Positions 1 to 9,491 of a stretch of DNA of 64,000 nt are shown piece by piece. The notes beneath the pieces are model-generated. The model was not told the origin of the DNA, did not search any database, and saw nothing but the letters and a program-made list of their open reading frames with translations. Position numbers and translations under genes: made by a program. Every line of letters begins with the position of its first letter. Positions within the stretch are counted from its first letter, which is position 1. This DNA is from Mycoavidus sp. HKI (GTDB lineage: Bacteria > Pseudomonadota > Gammaproteobacteria > Burkholderiales > Burkholderiaceae): NCBI RefSeq assembly GCF_020023735.2, contig NZ_CP076444.2, forward strand, positions 1,875,501-1,939,500. The letters run 5' to 3'.

Positions 1-651
1 CGCCGCGCTTTTTTCTAAATGACGTTTAGCTCGCAAGACTTGATTTAACTCGCGAATGACATGGACCGGCAAACGCACAGTGCGCGCTTGATTCATAATG
101 GCACGCTCAACACTTTGCCTAATCCACCACGTCGCATAAGTAGAAAAACGAAACCCTCGCTGCGGCTCGAATTTGCTGATTGCGTGCATCAGCCCGAGGT
201 TGCCTTCTTCGATTAAATCCAGTAGCGGAACGCCGCGGTTTAAGTAACCTTTAGCAATGCTGACGACTAGACGCAAATTACGCTCAATCATGATTTGCCG
301 GGCTTCAAAGTCTCCCTGCTGCGCACAGGTTGCATAGTGCTGTTCTTCGAGCACCGTCAGCAAAGGCTTAGCGCTAATTCGATTTAAGTAATGCTGAATC
401 GTGTCGGCAGTTAATTCAGACCGTAACAGCGCTTTAAAATCACTTGGGTCTGGCTCATCAACGGCCAACGCATCTGGCTCACGTTGGTTTTCATTTTCGT
501 CGATTGCCTCTTCGTCAAGCGCCTCTTCAGCCGCCTCACTGTCTCGCTCAAATAGCAAATCAGTGGCCTCTTCCGAGTTTAATACCTCATCCAGCTGACT
601 CAATCGTGAATCAGCTATCGGGTACGACTGCGAGCGCTTTGAGTTCGGCAT
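1..651 (-). CDS. rpoS: RNA polymerase sigma factor RpoS (N-terminal part, cut by window edge)
   Basis: Sigma-70 family factor; the visible 217 residues start at an ATG at 651 and run off the left edge. After an acidic, Glu/Asp-rich N-terminus comes a region 1.2-like segment ([17 protein letters not shown]), then region 2 with the core-binding and -10 recognition helices ([18 protein letters not shown]). RpoS directs RNA polymerase to stationary-phase and stress promoters. The assignment over RpoD or RpoH rests on the short region 1 and on the nlpD-pcm-surE genes directly upstream on the same strand, the classical rpoS neighbourhood. Regions 3 and 4 lie outside the window. In this family nlpD often carries an rpoS promoter, which I did not locate here. 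Confidence 0.93.
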   Translation of the reverse strand, partial: MPNSKRSQSYPIADSRLSQLDEVLNSEEATDLLFERDSEAAEEALDEEAIDENENQREPDALAVDEPDPSDFKALLRSELTADTIQHYLNRISAKPLLTVLEEQHYATCAQQGDFEARQIMIERNLRLVVSIAKGYLNRGVPLLDLIEEGNLGLMHAISKFEPQRGFRFSTYATWWIRQSVERAIMNQARTVRLPVHVIRELNQVLRAKRHLEKSAA

Positions 652-671
652 ATTGACTTGAAAGAGCTAAC

Positions 672-1538
672 TTATTGGGGAGTGGATAAATACTTCATTG
701 GATCTACCGGCTTGCCCTGCTGACGCACTTCAAAATGCAACATCACGCGATTTGCATCGCTATTTCCCATCTCGGCAATTTTTTGCCCCTTGGCTACGGC
801 CTCACCTTCCTTAACGAAAAGCGCTCTATTATGCGCATAAGCCGTTAAAAATGTAACATCATGCTTGATAATGATCAAATTGCCGTAACCTCTCAAGCCA
901 TTGCCGGCATACACCACCCGGCCTTCAGCCGCAGCTGAGATTGGCGTTCCGACAATACCACCAATATCCAAGCCTTTATTTTTTAACTCATCAAAAGTAC
1001 CCAGGATTGGGCCCCGCACCGGCCATGCAAAGGCAATTGCACTCGCGGCCGGAAGCGCTGTCTGCGTAGTACCTGGCCCAATATTTGCGACAGGGGGAGC
1101 CGCGCCGTAAAGGTTGGCGCCGCCGCCATCCAGCGAACGCACCTCAACCGCGCCATCTGCCACCGGCGCCGTCGAGACACCCGGTGTATTCGGCGCGGGT
1201 TCCGCACCTGGCGGCACGACGCGCAACAGTTGGTCAACTGCGATTTGAGACGAGCTTTGCAGATTATTCCACGCCACAACATCCTGATAATGCTGACCAT
1301 GTTCAAGGGCAATTCGATAGAGCGTGTCACCTAACTTCACGCGGTAGTAGCCGGGAGGCGGCGACGATGGCGCCAAGGCTAACTGGCTAGCCAATGCACT
1401 CGCCTCAAAACGGTCGCTGATGGGCGCATTGATAAGTCGCGTCGAACACGCACCAAAGGCCAGCAGCGACAAGGCGCAAAGGATGCCCTGAAAAATCGCT
1501 GGACCGCGGGATATACCCAATCTTTGCAACGTAACCAT
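672..1538 (-). CDS. nlpD: Murein hydrolase activator NlpD (LysM + M23 lipoprotein)
   Basis: Outer-membrane lipoprotein that activates a cell-wall amidase at the division septum in related bacteria. A hydrophobic signal ends in a lipobox (LLAFGAC, then STR). A LysM peptidoglycan-binding motif follows (YYRVKLGDTLYRIALEHG, about residues 64-108) and then a C-terminal M23/LytM domain. The M23 zinc ligands look degenerate: the usual HxH reads MLH in VMLHFEVR, and the first His is replaced near KGLDIGG. That fits a non-catalytic activator rather than an endopeptidase. I chose the ATG at 1538 because it begins 5 nt after the pcm stop and puts the signal peptide near the N-terminus; the frame is open upstream to 1604. 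Probably cotranscribed with surE and pcm. Confidence 0.9.
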   Translation of the reverse strand: MVTLQRLGISRGPAIFQGILCALSLLAFGACSTRLINAPISDRFEASALASQLALAPSSPPPGYYRVKLGDTLYRIALEHGQHYQDVVAWNNLQSSSQIAVDQLLRVVPPGAEPAPNTPGVSTAPVADGAVEVRSLDGGGANLYGAAPPVANIGPGTTQTALPAASAIAFAWPVRGPILGTFDELKNKGLDIGGIVGTPISAAAEGRVVYAGNGLRGYGNLIIIKHDVTFLTAYAHNRALFVKEGEAVAKGQKIAEMGNSDANRVMLHFEVRQQGKPVDPMKYLSTPQ

Positions 1539-1543
1539 CAATT

Positions 1544-2383
1544 TCAAATCACTCCGGATTTCAAGGGGACAAAAAAAACGCGATCGAGTCTTGACTCGCG
1601 CCATTGGGTGGCTGAGACACGTTCAATCAGCGTCAAAACTTGTGTTTCATTGCTTGTTTCTTGCTCGGCGGGGATCACCACGGGTGCGATCAAACGCCCG
1701 CCAACCGCAAGCTGCTCAAGCAACCTATCGGGAATACCGATGCCAGCCGCGGCAATAATAATCGCATCAAACGGCGCCGCCGCCGGCAAGCCCAAGCAAC
1801 CATCACCATAATGTAGCCGAAGATTCGCTACGCGTAGCGGGCGCAGGTTTTTTTTAGCGCGCTCAAACAACGGCCGCACCCGCTCAATCGAATAGACTTC
1901 GCTCGCGACATGGCTCAGCACGGCAGCCTGATAGCCGCAGCCGGTGCCAATTTCAAGCACTTTTTCCAGCGCCCTGTCGGCAGCGGCCAGTTCAATCATC
2001 CGCGCCACCACTGCGGGCTTAGAAATCGTTTGTTGATGACCAATCGGCAACGCGAGCTCTTGATAAGCTTGTGCCGCTAAACCCGGATCGACAAACAGAT
2101 GTCGTGGCACCGCGTTCATCGCCGCGAGCACCCTCGCATTGCTCACACCACCTGCCCGTAAGCGCTCAACCATGCGCTCACGCACCCGTTCTGAGGCCAA
2201 GGCTGGATGTAACACGGTGACCCGCTTAGACAGGCTGGGTTGAGAAGCCATCGTCTCCATCCGCGCAAGCGTACTTACCCAGCTCTTTGCAGTAGGCATG
2301 GCGCCGACTCCGAGATGACCCCGATTAGCCTGGCTGGCACGTACTTCAGCCAAGCCAAGCGGAAAACGCTTAGCTTGCGTCAT
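1544..2383 (-). CDS. pcm: Protein-L-isoaspartate O-methyltransferase
   Basis: Uses S-adenosylmethionine to methylate L-isoaspartyl residues in damaged proteins and so starts their repair. The methyltransferase core occupies about residues 70-279, with SAM motif [16 protein letters not shown] and the family segment [15 protein letters not shown]. The roughly 65 residues before it are longer than the E. coli enzyme (about 208 aa) but common in Burkholderia homologues. The ATG overlaps the surE stop (ATGA), so the two are translationally coupled. Functionally this fits the stationary-phase rpoS cluster. Confidence 0.92.
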   Translation of the reverse strand: MTQAKRFPLGLAEVRASQANRGHLGVGAMPTAKSWVSTLARMETMASQPSLSKRVTVLHPALASERVRERMVERLRAGGVSNARVLAAMNAVPRHLFVDPGLAAQAYQELALPIGHQQTISKPAVVARMIELAAADRALEKVLEIGTGCGYQAAVLSHVASEVYSIERVRPLFERAKKNLRPLRVANLRLHYGDGCLGLPAAAPFDAIIIAAAGIGIPDRLLEQLAVGGRLIAPVVIPAEQETSNETQVLTLIERVSATQWRESRLDRVFFVPLKSGVI

Positions 2384-3138
2384 AACTCTGACTCCACCAT
2401 CGATACCCAGTCTTGCACTAATGGCAGCAATTGCGTGTGAGTGAGATCCAGTTGCAGCGGAGTAATGGATACGCGACCCTGCGCCACGGCATGAAAATCC
2501 GTGCCCTCACTGGCATCGCAGACATCGCCCGCAGGCCCAATCCAATAAATTGGCTCGCCACCTGGACTCATCTGCTGAATCACGGGTTGCGACGGGTGCC
2601 GCTTACCAAGTCGCGTCACACACCACGGCCCTAATTCATGATAAGAGCGGTTGGGGATGTTAATATTCAACAAAAGTGGCGCCGCTAACGGGTTTTCAAG
2701 ATAGTGTGCCACGATATCGCCGGCTACACGAGCCGCGGCCCCTAGATGCTCCCAGCCTTTATCGGCCAGAGAAAAAGCCAATGAGGGAACACCGAACATA
2801 AACCCTTCCGTGGCCGCTGCCACCGTGCCTGAATACAACGTGTCTTCGCCCATATTCTGCCCATTATTGATACCCGAGACAACTAGGTCCGGTTTGTAAT
2901 CAAGCACCCCCGTGAGCGCAATATGAACGCAATCCGTTGGCGTACCATTCAGGTAGCGGAAGCCATTAGCCGCGGTCATCACTGACAGCGGCCGCGATAA
3001 AGTCAATGAATTAGACGCGCCGCTACAGTTACCCTCAGGCGCGAATACCGTGACTTCGGCCAATGGTTTTAAAGCTTCATAGAGCGCGGCTAGGCCAGGA
3101 GCCAGGTAACCATCGTCATTACTGAGTAGAATTCGCAT
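2380..3138 (-). CDS. surE: 5'-nucleotidase / exopolyphosphatase SurE
   Basis: Metal-dependent phosphatase acting on nucleoside 5'-monophosphates. The canonical N-terminus [10 protein letters not shown] carries the two metal-binding aspartates, and [12 protein letters not shown] plus [12 protein letters not shown] are the other family signatures. With the ATG at 3138 the protein is 252 aa, the usual SurE length. The frame is open upstream to 3171, but that would run into the divergent rlmJ start at 3170. It is the first gene of the surE-pcm-nlpD-rpoS cluster, and its last codons overlap the pcm start. Confidence 0.95.
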   Translation of the reverse strand: MRILLSNDDGYLAPGLAALYEALKPLAEVTVFAPEGNCSGASNSLTLSRPLSVMTAANGFRYLNGTPTDCVHIALTGVLDYKPDLVVSGINNGQNMGEDTLYSGTVAAATEGFMFGVPSLAFSLADKGWEHLGAAARVAGDIVAHYLENPLAAPLLLNINIPNRSYHELGPWCVTRLGKRHPSQPVIQQMSPGGEPIYWIGPAGDVCDASEGTDFHAVAQGRVSITPLQLDLTHTQLLPLVQDWVSMVESEL

Positions 3139-3169
3139 ATTTACGATTGTAACTGAGGAAACACCACAC

Positions 3170-4027
3170 ATGCTAAGCTACCGCCACGCCTTTCATGCGG
3201 GCAACCACGCCGATGTGCTCAAACATAGCATTATCGTGCATATCTTGCGTCATCTCGCCCAGAAAGATAAAGCCCTCTGGTATCTCGACACACACGCAGG
3301 CGCAGGTGTCTATGAGCTATTTAGCGCATATGCAACAAAAAACGCCGAATACGAAACCGGCATTGCACGACTATGGACACAACGCGATTTGCCCCCTTTG
3401 CTAGCGGAGTATGTCGCTCAAATTCGCGCCCTTAATCCAGCTGGGGATTTACGCTTTTATCCAGGCTCACCCTGGCTTGCATGGCAGCTAACTCGAAGCC
3501 AAGACAGGCTGCGGCTGTTTGAGCTCCATCCAACCGAAATTAAAGTGCTACGCGATAATTTTAGCCAGCTGGAAACTGACCAAAAGCCGCGTGCTTTATT
3601 GTCTGCGGGCGATGGCTTTACGGGACTCAAGACCTTGCTGCCACCCCCTCCCCGACGGGCGTTGGTGCTCCTTGACCCGTCTTATGAAGATAAACAAGAC
3701 TATCAGCGCGTACTGGATACACTACAACAAAGCTTACGCCGCTTTGCAACAGGAACCTATGCGATTTGGTACCCGCAGGTGCAACGCCTTGAGTCGCAGC
3801 GCTTTGCCGAGCAGCTAAAAAAAATCTCGGAAAAAAGCTGGCTGCACGCCTCGCTGCAAACGTGCCAACCCTCGCTAGACGGCTATGGCTTATACGGCAG
3901 CGGGATGTTTATCCTGAACCCACCTTACGCATTAGCAGAAAACTTAAAAGTCGCTTTACCTTACCTCGTGCGAATACTCGGGCAGGATGCGACGGCAACC
4001 TTCAAGCTTGAACAGCATACAATATGA
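3170..4027 (+). CDS. rlmJ: 23S rRNA (adenine(2030)-N6)-methyltransferase RlmJ
   Basis: SAM-dependent methyltransferase modifying A2030 of 23S rRNA. The N-terminus [19 protein letters not shown] is the family hallmark, and LVLLDPSYE near residue 165 is the (D/N)PPY-type catalytic motif, here DPSY. Length 285 aa matches the family (about 280). GAGGAA lies about 9 nt before the ATG. It is divergent from surE with only 31 bp between the starts, so promoters for both must overlap in this gap. Confidence 0.92.
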   Translation: MLSYRHAFHAGNHADVLKHSIIVHILRHLAQKDKALWYLDTHAGAGVYELFSAYATKNAEYETGIARLWTQRDLPPLLAEYVAQIRALNPAGDLRFYPGSPWLAWQLTRSQDRLRLFELHPTEIKVLRDNFSQLETDQKPRALLSAGDGFTGLKTLLPPPPRRALVLLDPSYEDKQDYQRVLDTLQQSLRRFATGTYAIWYPQVQRLESQRFAEQLKKISEKSWLHASLQTCQPSLDGYGLYGSGMFILNPPYALAENLKVALPYLVRILGQDATATFKLEQHTI

Positions 4028-4223
4028 TGACGACCCTTGAGACGCTTAAATGTAGCCGTATAAAGATACCTCAATGGCAAAAAAATCGCTAAACGCCGAC
4101 TAAGGTAAAATAAACTTATAATTGACTGAACGGCAATAAAACAAATTAGGTATGCGCTAATATTTGGTAGGCTGGAGACATGTTTCAAAGCCACTTAATC
4201 GTAGCATCTTAAAAGGGCCTGCG

Positions 4224-5183
4224 GTGATAGAAATTAATCAACAGCGGCTACGTTACTTCTACGAGGTCTGCATTCGTGGAAAAATTCGTAGCGCCGCCGA
4301 CAGTTTGAATACAAGCGCATCCGTGATTACGCGCCAGATCAAATTGCTGGAAGAAGAAATCGGCTTCAAGCTGTTCGAGCGGCGTCCCCGCGGGGTTGTG
4401 CCAACTGACGCAGCTGAGTTATTACTCGAATATTACCGCCACAATCGTAATGCGCAAGTCGATTTCGAAATGGGGTTACAAGAGCTACGCGATATGCGGC
4501 GAGGCACGATTCGTCTTGCCATGCCCGCTACTTTTGTCGGTGCGCTGATGAGCGTATTCAATGACTTTCGCCAACAATATCCTAATATTAATCTACATAT
4601 CGAAGAGATCTTCGAATCGATTCAGATCGTGAATCAAATTCTCGAGGACATTTCGCATATAGGGGTGGTTCATGTTTGCCCAAACTACGCAGACCTTCAC
4701 TATTATGCACGCGTGCCTTTGCCCTTATACATGTTAGTTGGTAAAAATCATCCGCTCGTTCATCAGCACAAAGTCACCTTTGCAGAAGCCATCCGCTATC
4801 CGCTGTCGTTGCCCGCTTCAGGTGTTTTGCCGCAAATGGTTCAATCGATCGCACGCGCGGAAAAAATCGAGTTTCCTACGCCAGTGTTTGTGAGTAATTC
4901 AACCACCGCTCGCAAAGAATTTGCCTGCGCCGGCTCAGGGGTAATCTTTATGTCAGTTTTCTCAGCGCGCAAAGAAATCGAAGCGGGCGAATTGATTGCG
5001 TTGGAAATAGACCATCCGGTTTTTAAGTCTACTGACCTGTCTTTAATCATCAGACGCGGCAAACCGCTTTTGCCAGCCACTGAGGAATTACTCAATTTAC
5101 TCTCCGCGCACTTATCTATTTTTACCTTTGAGCCCAAAATTAGCCATCCCCTAACCACGATGTCAGGAGCCTCACATGAGTGA
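4224..5183 (+). CDS. LysR-family transcriptional regulator (copy 1)
   Basis: LysR-type regulator of 319 aa: an N-terminal winged helix-turn-helix ([14 protein letters not shown] ... [21 protein letters not shown]) and a C-terminal effector-binding domain. I prefer the GTG at 4224, with AGGG about 7 nt upstream, because it aligns with the start of its paralogue at 7426-8364 (both begin xxEINQxRLRYFxEV). An ATG at 4164 in the same frame would add 20 residues. Its last 8 nt overlap the start of the solute-binding protein gene, so the two are probably one operon. The effector is unknown; control of the adjacent gene is inferred. Confidence 0.85.
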   Translation: MIEINQQRLRYFYEVCIRGKIRSAADSLNTSASVITRQIKLLEEEIGFKLFERRPRGVVPTDAAELLLEYYRHNRNAQVDFEMGLQELRDMRRGTIRLAMPATFVGALMSVFNDFRQQYPNINLHIEEIFESIQIVNQILEDISHIGVVHVCPNYADLHYYARVPLPLYMLVGKNHPLVHQHKVTFAEAIRYPLSLPASGVLPQMVQSIARAEKIEFPTPVFVSNSTTARKEFACAGSGVIFMSVFSARKEIEAGELIALEIDHPVFKSTDLSLIIRRGKPLLPATEELLNLLSAHLSIFTFEPKISHPLTTMSGASHE

Positions 5184-6273
5184 TCAAAAGCAACCTCGCA
5201 ACTTTAGCCGCCGCAACACTATCAAAAAAATGGCCGCTTTAAGTACCGCAGCACTGTGCGCGCCATTTATTATCATCCCCTCCAGAGGACTTGCCAAAGA
5301 ACGCCAACAAAAAATCTTCATCCGCACTTCAGGCGGCTATATTCAGCAGGCCTACACAGAAATATTATTCAAACCCTTTTATCAAGCATCTGGGATTGAA
5401 GTGATTGGCATTCCATCCAATGCGGAGCCTACTGCAGAAGTTAAAGCAATGGTCGAAACCAACACTTACAATTGGAATATGGCGTGCCTCAGTCATCGGG
5501 CGATCCAGTTTTTGGGCCAGCGTTACCTCGAACCGCATAGACTGGAGCAAGACCCCATCATTGCAACGATTATGCCGCAATTTATGACGCCTTATAGCGT
5601 TGGGACAAACGCCTTTACTATCGTGCTGGCGTATCGTACGGATGCCTTCAAAGGACGCCAAGCACCCAAAACATGGCGGGATTTCTGGGATGTGAAAAAC
5701 TTCCCTGGCCGCCGCGGGTTGCGTAAATCCCCCTTCGATACCATCGAGGAAGCATTAATGGCGGATGGCGTATTGCCAAATGCCGTCTACCCGTGCGACC
5801 TCGACCGCGCCTTTCGCAGTCTGGACAGAATCAAGCCGCACATCTCCGTCTGGTACCAAAATGCCCCGGAAACCGAACAACTCCTGAAGTCTGGCGAAGT
5901 CGATTTAATCCCAGCTTTTACCGACCGCGTGCTGTCTGCCATCGATGCGGGCGCACCCGTTGCCTATTCCTGGGATCAACATATCTATGGATACGATAAT
6001 TGGACCATTCTGAAAGGCACGCCCAACGCCGACGCCTGCCGTGAATTCATCAAATTTGCCTCGCACCCGAAACGACAAGCGCTGCTCGCACCCTATGGGA
6101 TTGGCCCGACGCAACCTGAGGTTTTAAAACCGGGCTATATTGATCCAAAGCACGCAAAACTCCTGGCGACCTATCCAGACAATTTCAATAAAGGCCTGGC
6201 CAGCAATGGTGTGTATTGGATGAACAACCAAAGCTCAGTGATTGAGCGCTATAACCACTGGCTGCTAGACTAA
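5176..6273 (+). CDS. Tat-exported ABC-type substrate-binding protein (copy 1)
   Basis: Periplasmic solute-binding protein of 365 aa, resembling the iron/polyamine-type bacterial extracellular solute-binding class. It has a twin-arginine signal ([20 protein letters not shown]) and likely cleavage after GLA. AGGAG lies 6 nt before the ATG. Family-like segments include the [18 protein letters not shown] stretch and [20 protein letters not shown]. No permease or ATPase gene is nearby, so it may serve a distant transporter or act as a sensor; the ligand cannot be read from sequence. It closely resembles the convergent gene at 6331-7392. Confidence 0.85.
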   Translation: MSDQKQPRNFSRRNTIKKMAALSTAALCAPFIIIPSRGLAKERQQKIFIRTSGGYIQQAYTEILFKPFYQASGIEVIGIPSNAEPTAEVKAMVETNTYNWNMACLSHRAIQFLGQRYLEPHRLEQDPIIATIMPQFMTPYSVGTNAFTIVLAYRTDAFKGRQAPKTWRDFWDVKNFPGRRGLRKSPFDTIEEALMADGVLPNAVYPCDLDRAFRSLDRIKPHISVWYQNAPETEQLLKSGEVDLIPAFTDRVLSAIDAGAPVAYSWDQHIYGYDNWTILKGTPNADACREFIKFASHPKRQALLAPYGIGPTQPEVLKPGYIDPKHAKLLATYPDNFNKGLASNGVYWMNNQSSVIERYNHWLLD

Positions 6274-6330
6274 TTTTGATTTTTTGAGCCGCAGCTTAAT
6301 GGTAGCCTGTTGACCACAGCTTCATGGTAA

Positions 6331-7392
6331 TCAACTGAGCAACCAATGGTTAAATTGTTGGATGATGGCATCTTGCTTAAGCCAATACGACGCATCGATG
6401 AATAAACCTTTCTTAAGATTATCGGGATGGGTCGGAAGACGCTTGGCATAGTTCGGATCAATCCGGTTTGGCTTGAAAGCGCCAGGATGGGTAGGCCCAA
6501 TTCCGTACGGCGCGAGCAGCGCTTGCCGCTCTGGTTGACAGGCAAATCGAATAAATTTTCGGCACGCATCGGCGTTAGGCGTACCTTTTAAAATCGCCCA
6601 ATTGTGGCATCCATAAAGATGCTGTTCCCATGAAATGGCAACCGGCGCACCGGCATCGATGGCAGACTGCGCCCAAATACTAAAAACTGGAACTAAATCG
6701 ATCTCACGGGTTTTCAACAGGTGCTCGGCGTGAGTCCCACCGCCTCCCCACCAGACCGGGACTTGAGATTTAATTTTATCGAGACTGCGCAATGCCCTAT
6801 CCAGATCACACGGATAAACGCTGCCTGCCGGCACACCATCTGCCATTAGTGCAATTTCAATGGTGTCAAAAGGAAGCTTACGTAGACTACGGCGGCCTGG
6901 AAAATTCTCCACATCCCAAAAATCCTGCCATGATTTCGGCGCTTGACGCCCTTTGAAAGCGTCCGTCCTGTAGGCCAGCACAGTCGCATAGGCATTCGTT
7001 CCAACCCCGTAGGCAGATCTAAAATGGGGCGGCAGCGATGAAACAATAGGATCATCTTCAAGCCCGTGCTTTTCCAGATAGACCTTGCCAGTTGTCATGA
7101 AGTGCACGGCCCGATGACTGATCGCCACCATATCCCATAGGTAACTCTGGGTCTCGACCATCGTCCGAATCTGCGCCGTAGGCTCTGCATCTGACTGGAT
7201 GCTCACCACGGCGATACCGGTCTCTTGCGTAAACGGTTGATATAAAATTTCGTTATATATTTTGGTGTAAATACCGCCAGGATCGCGTAAGACGATGCGC
7301 TGTGCAGCCGCCCGCGAGGGCGTAAAGATAAAAGGGGCACTGATTGCAGCGGTAGCCGCGACTATTTTTTTAAGGGCGTTGCGACGAGTCAT
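6331..7392 (-). CDS. Tat-exported ABC-type substrate-binding protein (copy 2)
   Basis: Paralogue of the gene at 5176-6273, with shared blocks such as [40 protein letters not shown] and [13 protein letters not shown] twin-arginine signal starts at once (MTRRNALKKIVAATAAIS). I chose the ATG at 7392, with GGAG 9 nt upstream; a GTG at 7407 in frame is possible. 353 aa. It lies 33 nt downstream of its LysR partner on the minus strand and converges on copy 1. No transporter membrane component is adjacent. Confidence 0.84.
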   Translation of the reverse strand: MTRRNALKKIVAATAAISAPFIFTPSRAAAQRIVLRDPGGIYTKIYNEILYQPFTQETGIAVVSIQSDAEPTAQIRTMVETQSYLWDMVAISHRAVHFMTTGKVYLEKHGLEDDPIVSSLPPHFRSAYGVGTNAYATVLAYRTDAFKGRQAPKSWQDFWDVENFPGRRSLRKLPFDTIEIALMADGVPAGSVYPCDLDRALRSLDKIKSQVPVWWGGGGTHAEHLLKTREIDLVPVFSIWAQSAIDAGAPVAISWEQHLYGCHNWAILKGTPNADACRKFIRFACQPERQALLAPYGIGPTHPGAFKPNRIDPNYAKRLPTHPDNLKKGLFIDASYWLKQDAIIQQFNHWLLS

Positions 7393-7425
7393 CAAAGGTT
7401 TCTCCACATTTCATCTGGCGATGTA

Positions 7426-8364
7426 TTAATGAACGCTCAAATCTTTGGCCGCATGTGCACAAACCAATAACTTGGCTTCAAGCACCCTCAGCAGTTGATT
7501 CACCGCTGGCGGAAACGGCTTACTCTGCTTAACGGCCAGACAGAACTGGAACGATTTAAAACTGGGATGGTCCACTTCAAGCGCGACCAGTTGGCCAGCC
7601 TTAATTTCCTGACGCGCAGCAAGCGCTGACATAAATGTTCCACCCTCGCCAATACTAGAGAATTTTTTCCGACTAGAAATAGAATCACTGACAAAAACCG
7701 GAGCCAACTGGACATTCTCAGAGCGCTCAGCCTCTCGAATCACCGACCATAGGTTAGAGGCCGCGGATGGCAAGGCAAGAGGATAGCGCGCCGCCTCCAA
7801 AAAAGTCACCTTTTTCTGGCTGGCCAACGGGTGATTGCAACTCACCACCAAGCAAATAGGGAGCGGTACACGTAAACTATATTTAATATTGGGCTCATTG
7901 AGCGAATAATGACTCATGATTCCCATATGCGCTTCGTCCGCCACAACTGCAGCCACAATTTGATCCGCTGTACTGGCTTCTTTAATACAAATATTTAAAC
8001 CAGAACGCTCCTTACAGAAATCGTGCAGAACATCTTCTACCAGAATCTCACTATACGCTTTGAGCACAATAATATTAATCATGCCCCGCTTCATGCCGCG
8101 TAATTCTTGTAAGCCGGTCTCTAAATTCTGCCGTAGCGTATAGCAAACTTGATAATATTTTTGCAGCAATTCAGCGGCCTCAGTGGGCGCCACCCCACGC
8201 GGGCGACGCTCAAAGAGCTTAGCCCCGACCTCCTCCTCCAAGAGCCTAATTTGACGCGTGACAACCGACGTGTCCGTATTCAAATTGGCAGCTGCTCCAC
8301 GGATTTTTCCGCAGGTGTATACCTCATGAAAATAGCGTAGTCTGCGCTGATTAATTTCTTTCAT
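7426..8364 (-). CDS. LysR-family transcriptional regulator (copy 2)
   Basis: 312-aa LysR regulator, paralogue of 4224-5183. The helix-turn-helix region (GKIRGAAANLNTDTSVVTRQ) and the [17 protein letters not shown] segment are nearly shared. AAGGA stands 7 nt before the ATG at 8364. Downstream, 33 nt away, is its solute-binding protein partner, mirroring copy 1. The effector-binding half has diverged more than the DNA-binding half, suggesting similar operators but different ligands (inference). Confidence 0.86.
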   Translation of the reverse strand: MKEINQRRLRYFHEVYTCGKIRGAAANLNTDTSVVTRQIRLLEEEVGAKLFERRPRGVAPTEAAELLQKYYQVCYTLRQNLETGLQELRGMKRGMINIIVLKAYSEILVEDVLHDFCKERSGLNICIKEASTADQIVAAVVADEAHMGIMSHYSLNEPNIKYSLRVPLPICLVVSCNHPLASQKKVTFLEAARYPLALPSAASNLWSVIREAERSENVQLAPVFVSDSISSRKKFSSIGEGGTFMSALAARQEIKAGQLVALEVDHPSFKSFQFCLAVKQSKPFPPAVNQLLRVLEAKLLVCAHAAKDLSVH

Positions 8365-8670
8365 CGCGCATTCCTTTGAAGGTTGGTATGTACAGTTTTA
8401 AAAACCATGAGTGTGGTCGATAAAGTGGGAAAGATACACTATCATATTTATTCTTGTTCAGCGGATAATACTGCACCCTATCTTTCTCGCAATTCCGGTA
8501 CCCGGCACGTTCTTTCTTGGCGAATTGAAAATTAAAAATTTATTGCTTAATATTTCTCGCCCCCTTATAGTAAACAAACACATAAGGTAAGCGCCGCGTG
8601 TGGTGATGTTTGTATCTTAGTTTTGGCAGTGCTAATTAACATTTGACCATTCTTCAACTAAGGAAATATG
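8365..8670. other. Intergenic region upstream of PCuAC-like gene
   Basis: 306 bp, AT-rich, between two divergent genes. No open frame of interest. It contains a likely promoter for the downstream gene (8543-8571), and presumably the LysR copy 2 promoter, which I could not pinpoint. Confidence 0.6.
8543..8571 (+). promoter_or_regulatory. Putative sigma-70 promoter for PCuAC-like gene
   Basis: TTGCTT (8543-8548) and TATAGT (8566-8571) are separated by 17 nt, about 100 nt before the start codon. Confidence 0.4.
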
Positions 8671-9195
8671 ATGAACAAAAAGAACTTCACTCATCTAACC
8701 GGGACAAAAACGAAAAGAAATCGTGTATTTGCTTGTCTCGCATTAGTGTGCGCCAGTCTTTTCGCCGCACCTTTTTTTACCACCCACGCGGTAGCAGAAG
8801 GGAGCAAAAAAATGAGAGTGATTAGAGTAGCACCACACACAGCTTGGGCGCGCTGGCTACCTAATGCGCAGCCTGCGGCTGGCTATTTCACACTTCAAAA
8901 TCCAAGTAAGAAAATCTTGACAGTGACCTCTGTTACGAGCCCAGATTACGAAAAAGCATCATTCAAACAAAGCGTTGAAAACGACGATGGCACCACAACA
9001 CTGGTCAATATTGATACGCTGACTGTCCCTGGACAGGACCAAATTTCCCTCAAACCGGGTAGCTACCATGTCTTTCTTGAGACCCCTAAACGTCTCATTG
9101 CCCCTGGCGACAATGTGCGCGTGAAATTAATTTTTTCAGCAGGTGAAACGCTCACCATCAGGTTACCAGTGCGTACCTCGCCTGAACTTTATTAA
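8671..9195 (+). CDS. PCuAC/DUF461-like periplasmic protein with degenerate metal site
   Basis: 174 aa. Sec-type signal peptide (hydrophobic VFACLALVCASLFAAPFF, likely cut after AVA), then a PCu(A)C-like beta-sandwich (AWARWLPNAQPAAGYFTLQNPS ... LKPGSYHVFLETPKRL). Family members chaperone Cu(I) to cytochrome oxidase using an H-x10-M-x21-H-x-M set. Here the region of the first His reads ASFKQS, the first Met is not evident, and YHVM is YHVF, so only one His appears kept. A copper role is therefore doubtful. AGGA lies 6 nt before the ATG at 8671 and only 3 nt before the adjacent ATG at 8668, so 8671 is preferred. No cytochrome or copper genes are near. Confidence 0.75.
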   Translation: MNKKNFTHLTGTKTKRNRVFACLALVCASLFAAPFFTTHAVAEGSKKMRVIRVAPHTAWARWLPNAQPAAGYFTLQNPSKKILTVTSVTSPDYEKASFKQSVENDDGTTTLVNIDTLTVPGQDQISLKPGSYHVFLETPKRLIAPGDNVRVKLIFSAGETLTIRLPVRTSPELY

Positions 9196-9216
9196 TGCCA
9201 TTTCTCACCTGCCCCT

Positions 9217-9275
9217 GCCCGCGCTAGACATCTTCAGTATGCATGTAAGCCCAGCGCGGGCTTGCTTTCTTTTCC
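9217..9275 (+). terminator. Rho-independent terminator after PCuAC-like gene
   Basis: GCCCGCGCT (9217-9225) pairs perfectly with AGCGCGGGC (9253-9261) across a 27-nt loop and is followed by TTGCTTTCTTTTCC. It begins 22 nt after the stop codon. Confidence 0.65.
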
Positions 9276-9485
9276 TTGCCGCAACAGTTTCCCCGAGCGA
9301 TTTTGCTTTAGTGTGACAACCGTTAACATCACGCCCTACCGTTTACAAGCGAAATTCGTTACGTCGCGCGAACAAGCTGCTCCGCCGATCTTGACGAAGC
9401 CAGCCGACCAAACAGCGCAGCGTTGTGCGATGGTTGCCCGGGTTATTGAGAAGATACCGGATAAGGTCGTCAGTGCAGGCGGGGC

Positions 9486-9491
9486 TGCAAA
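9486..9491. repeat. Left target-site duplication of the IS1634-family element
   Basis: TGCAAA, repeated at 11272-11277 immediately outside the other end of the element. Confidence 0.85.
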
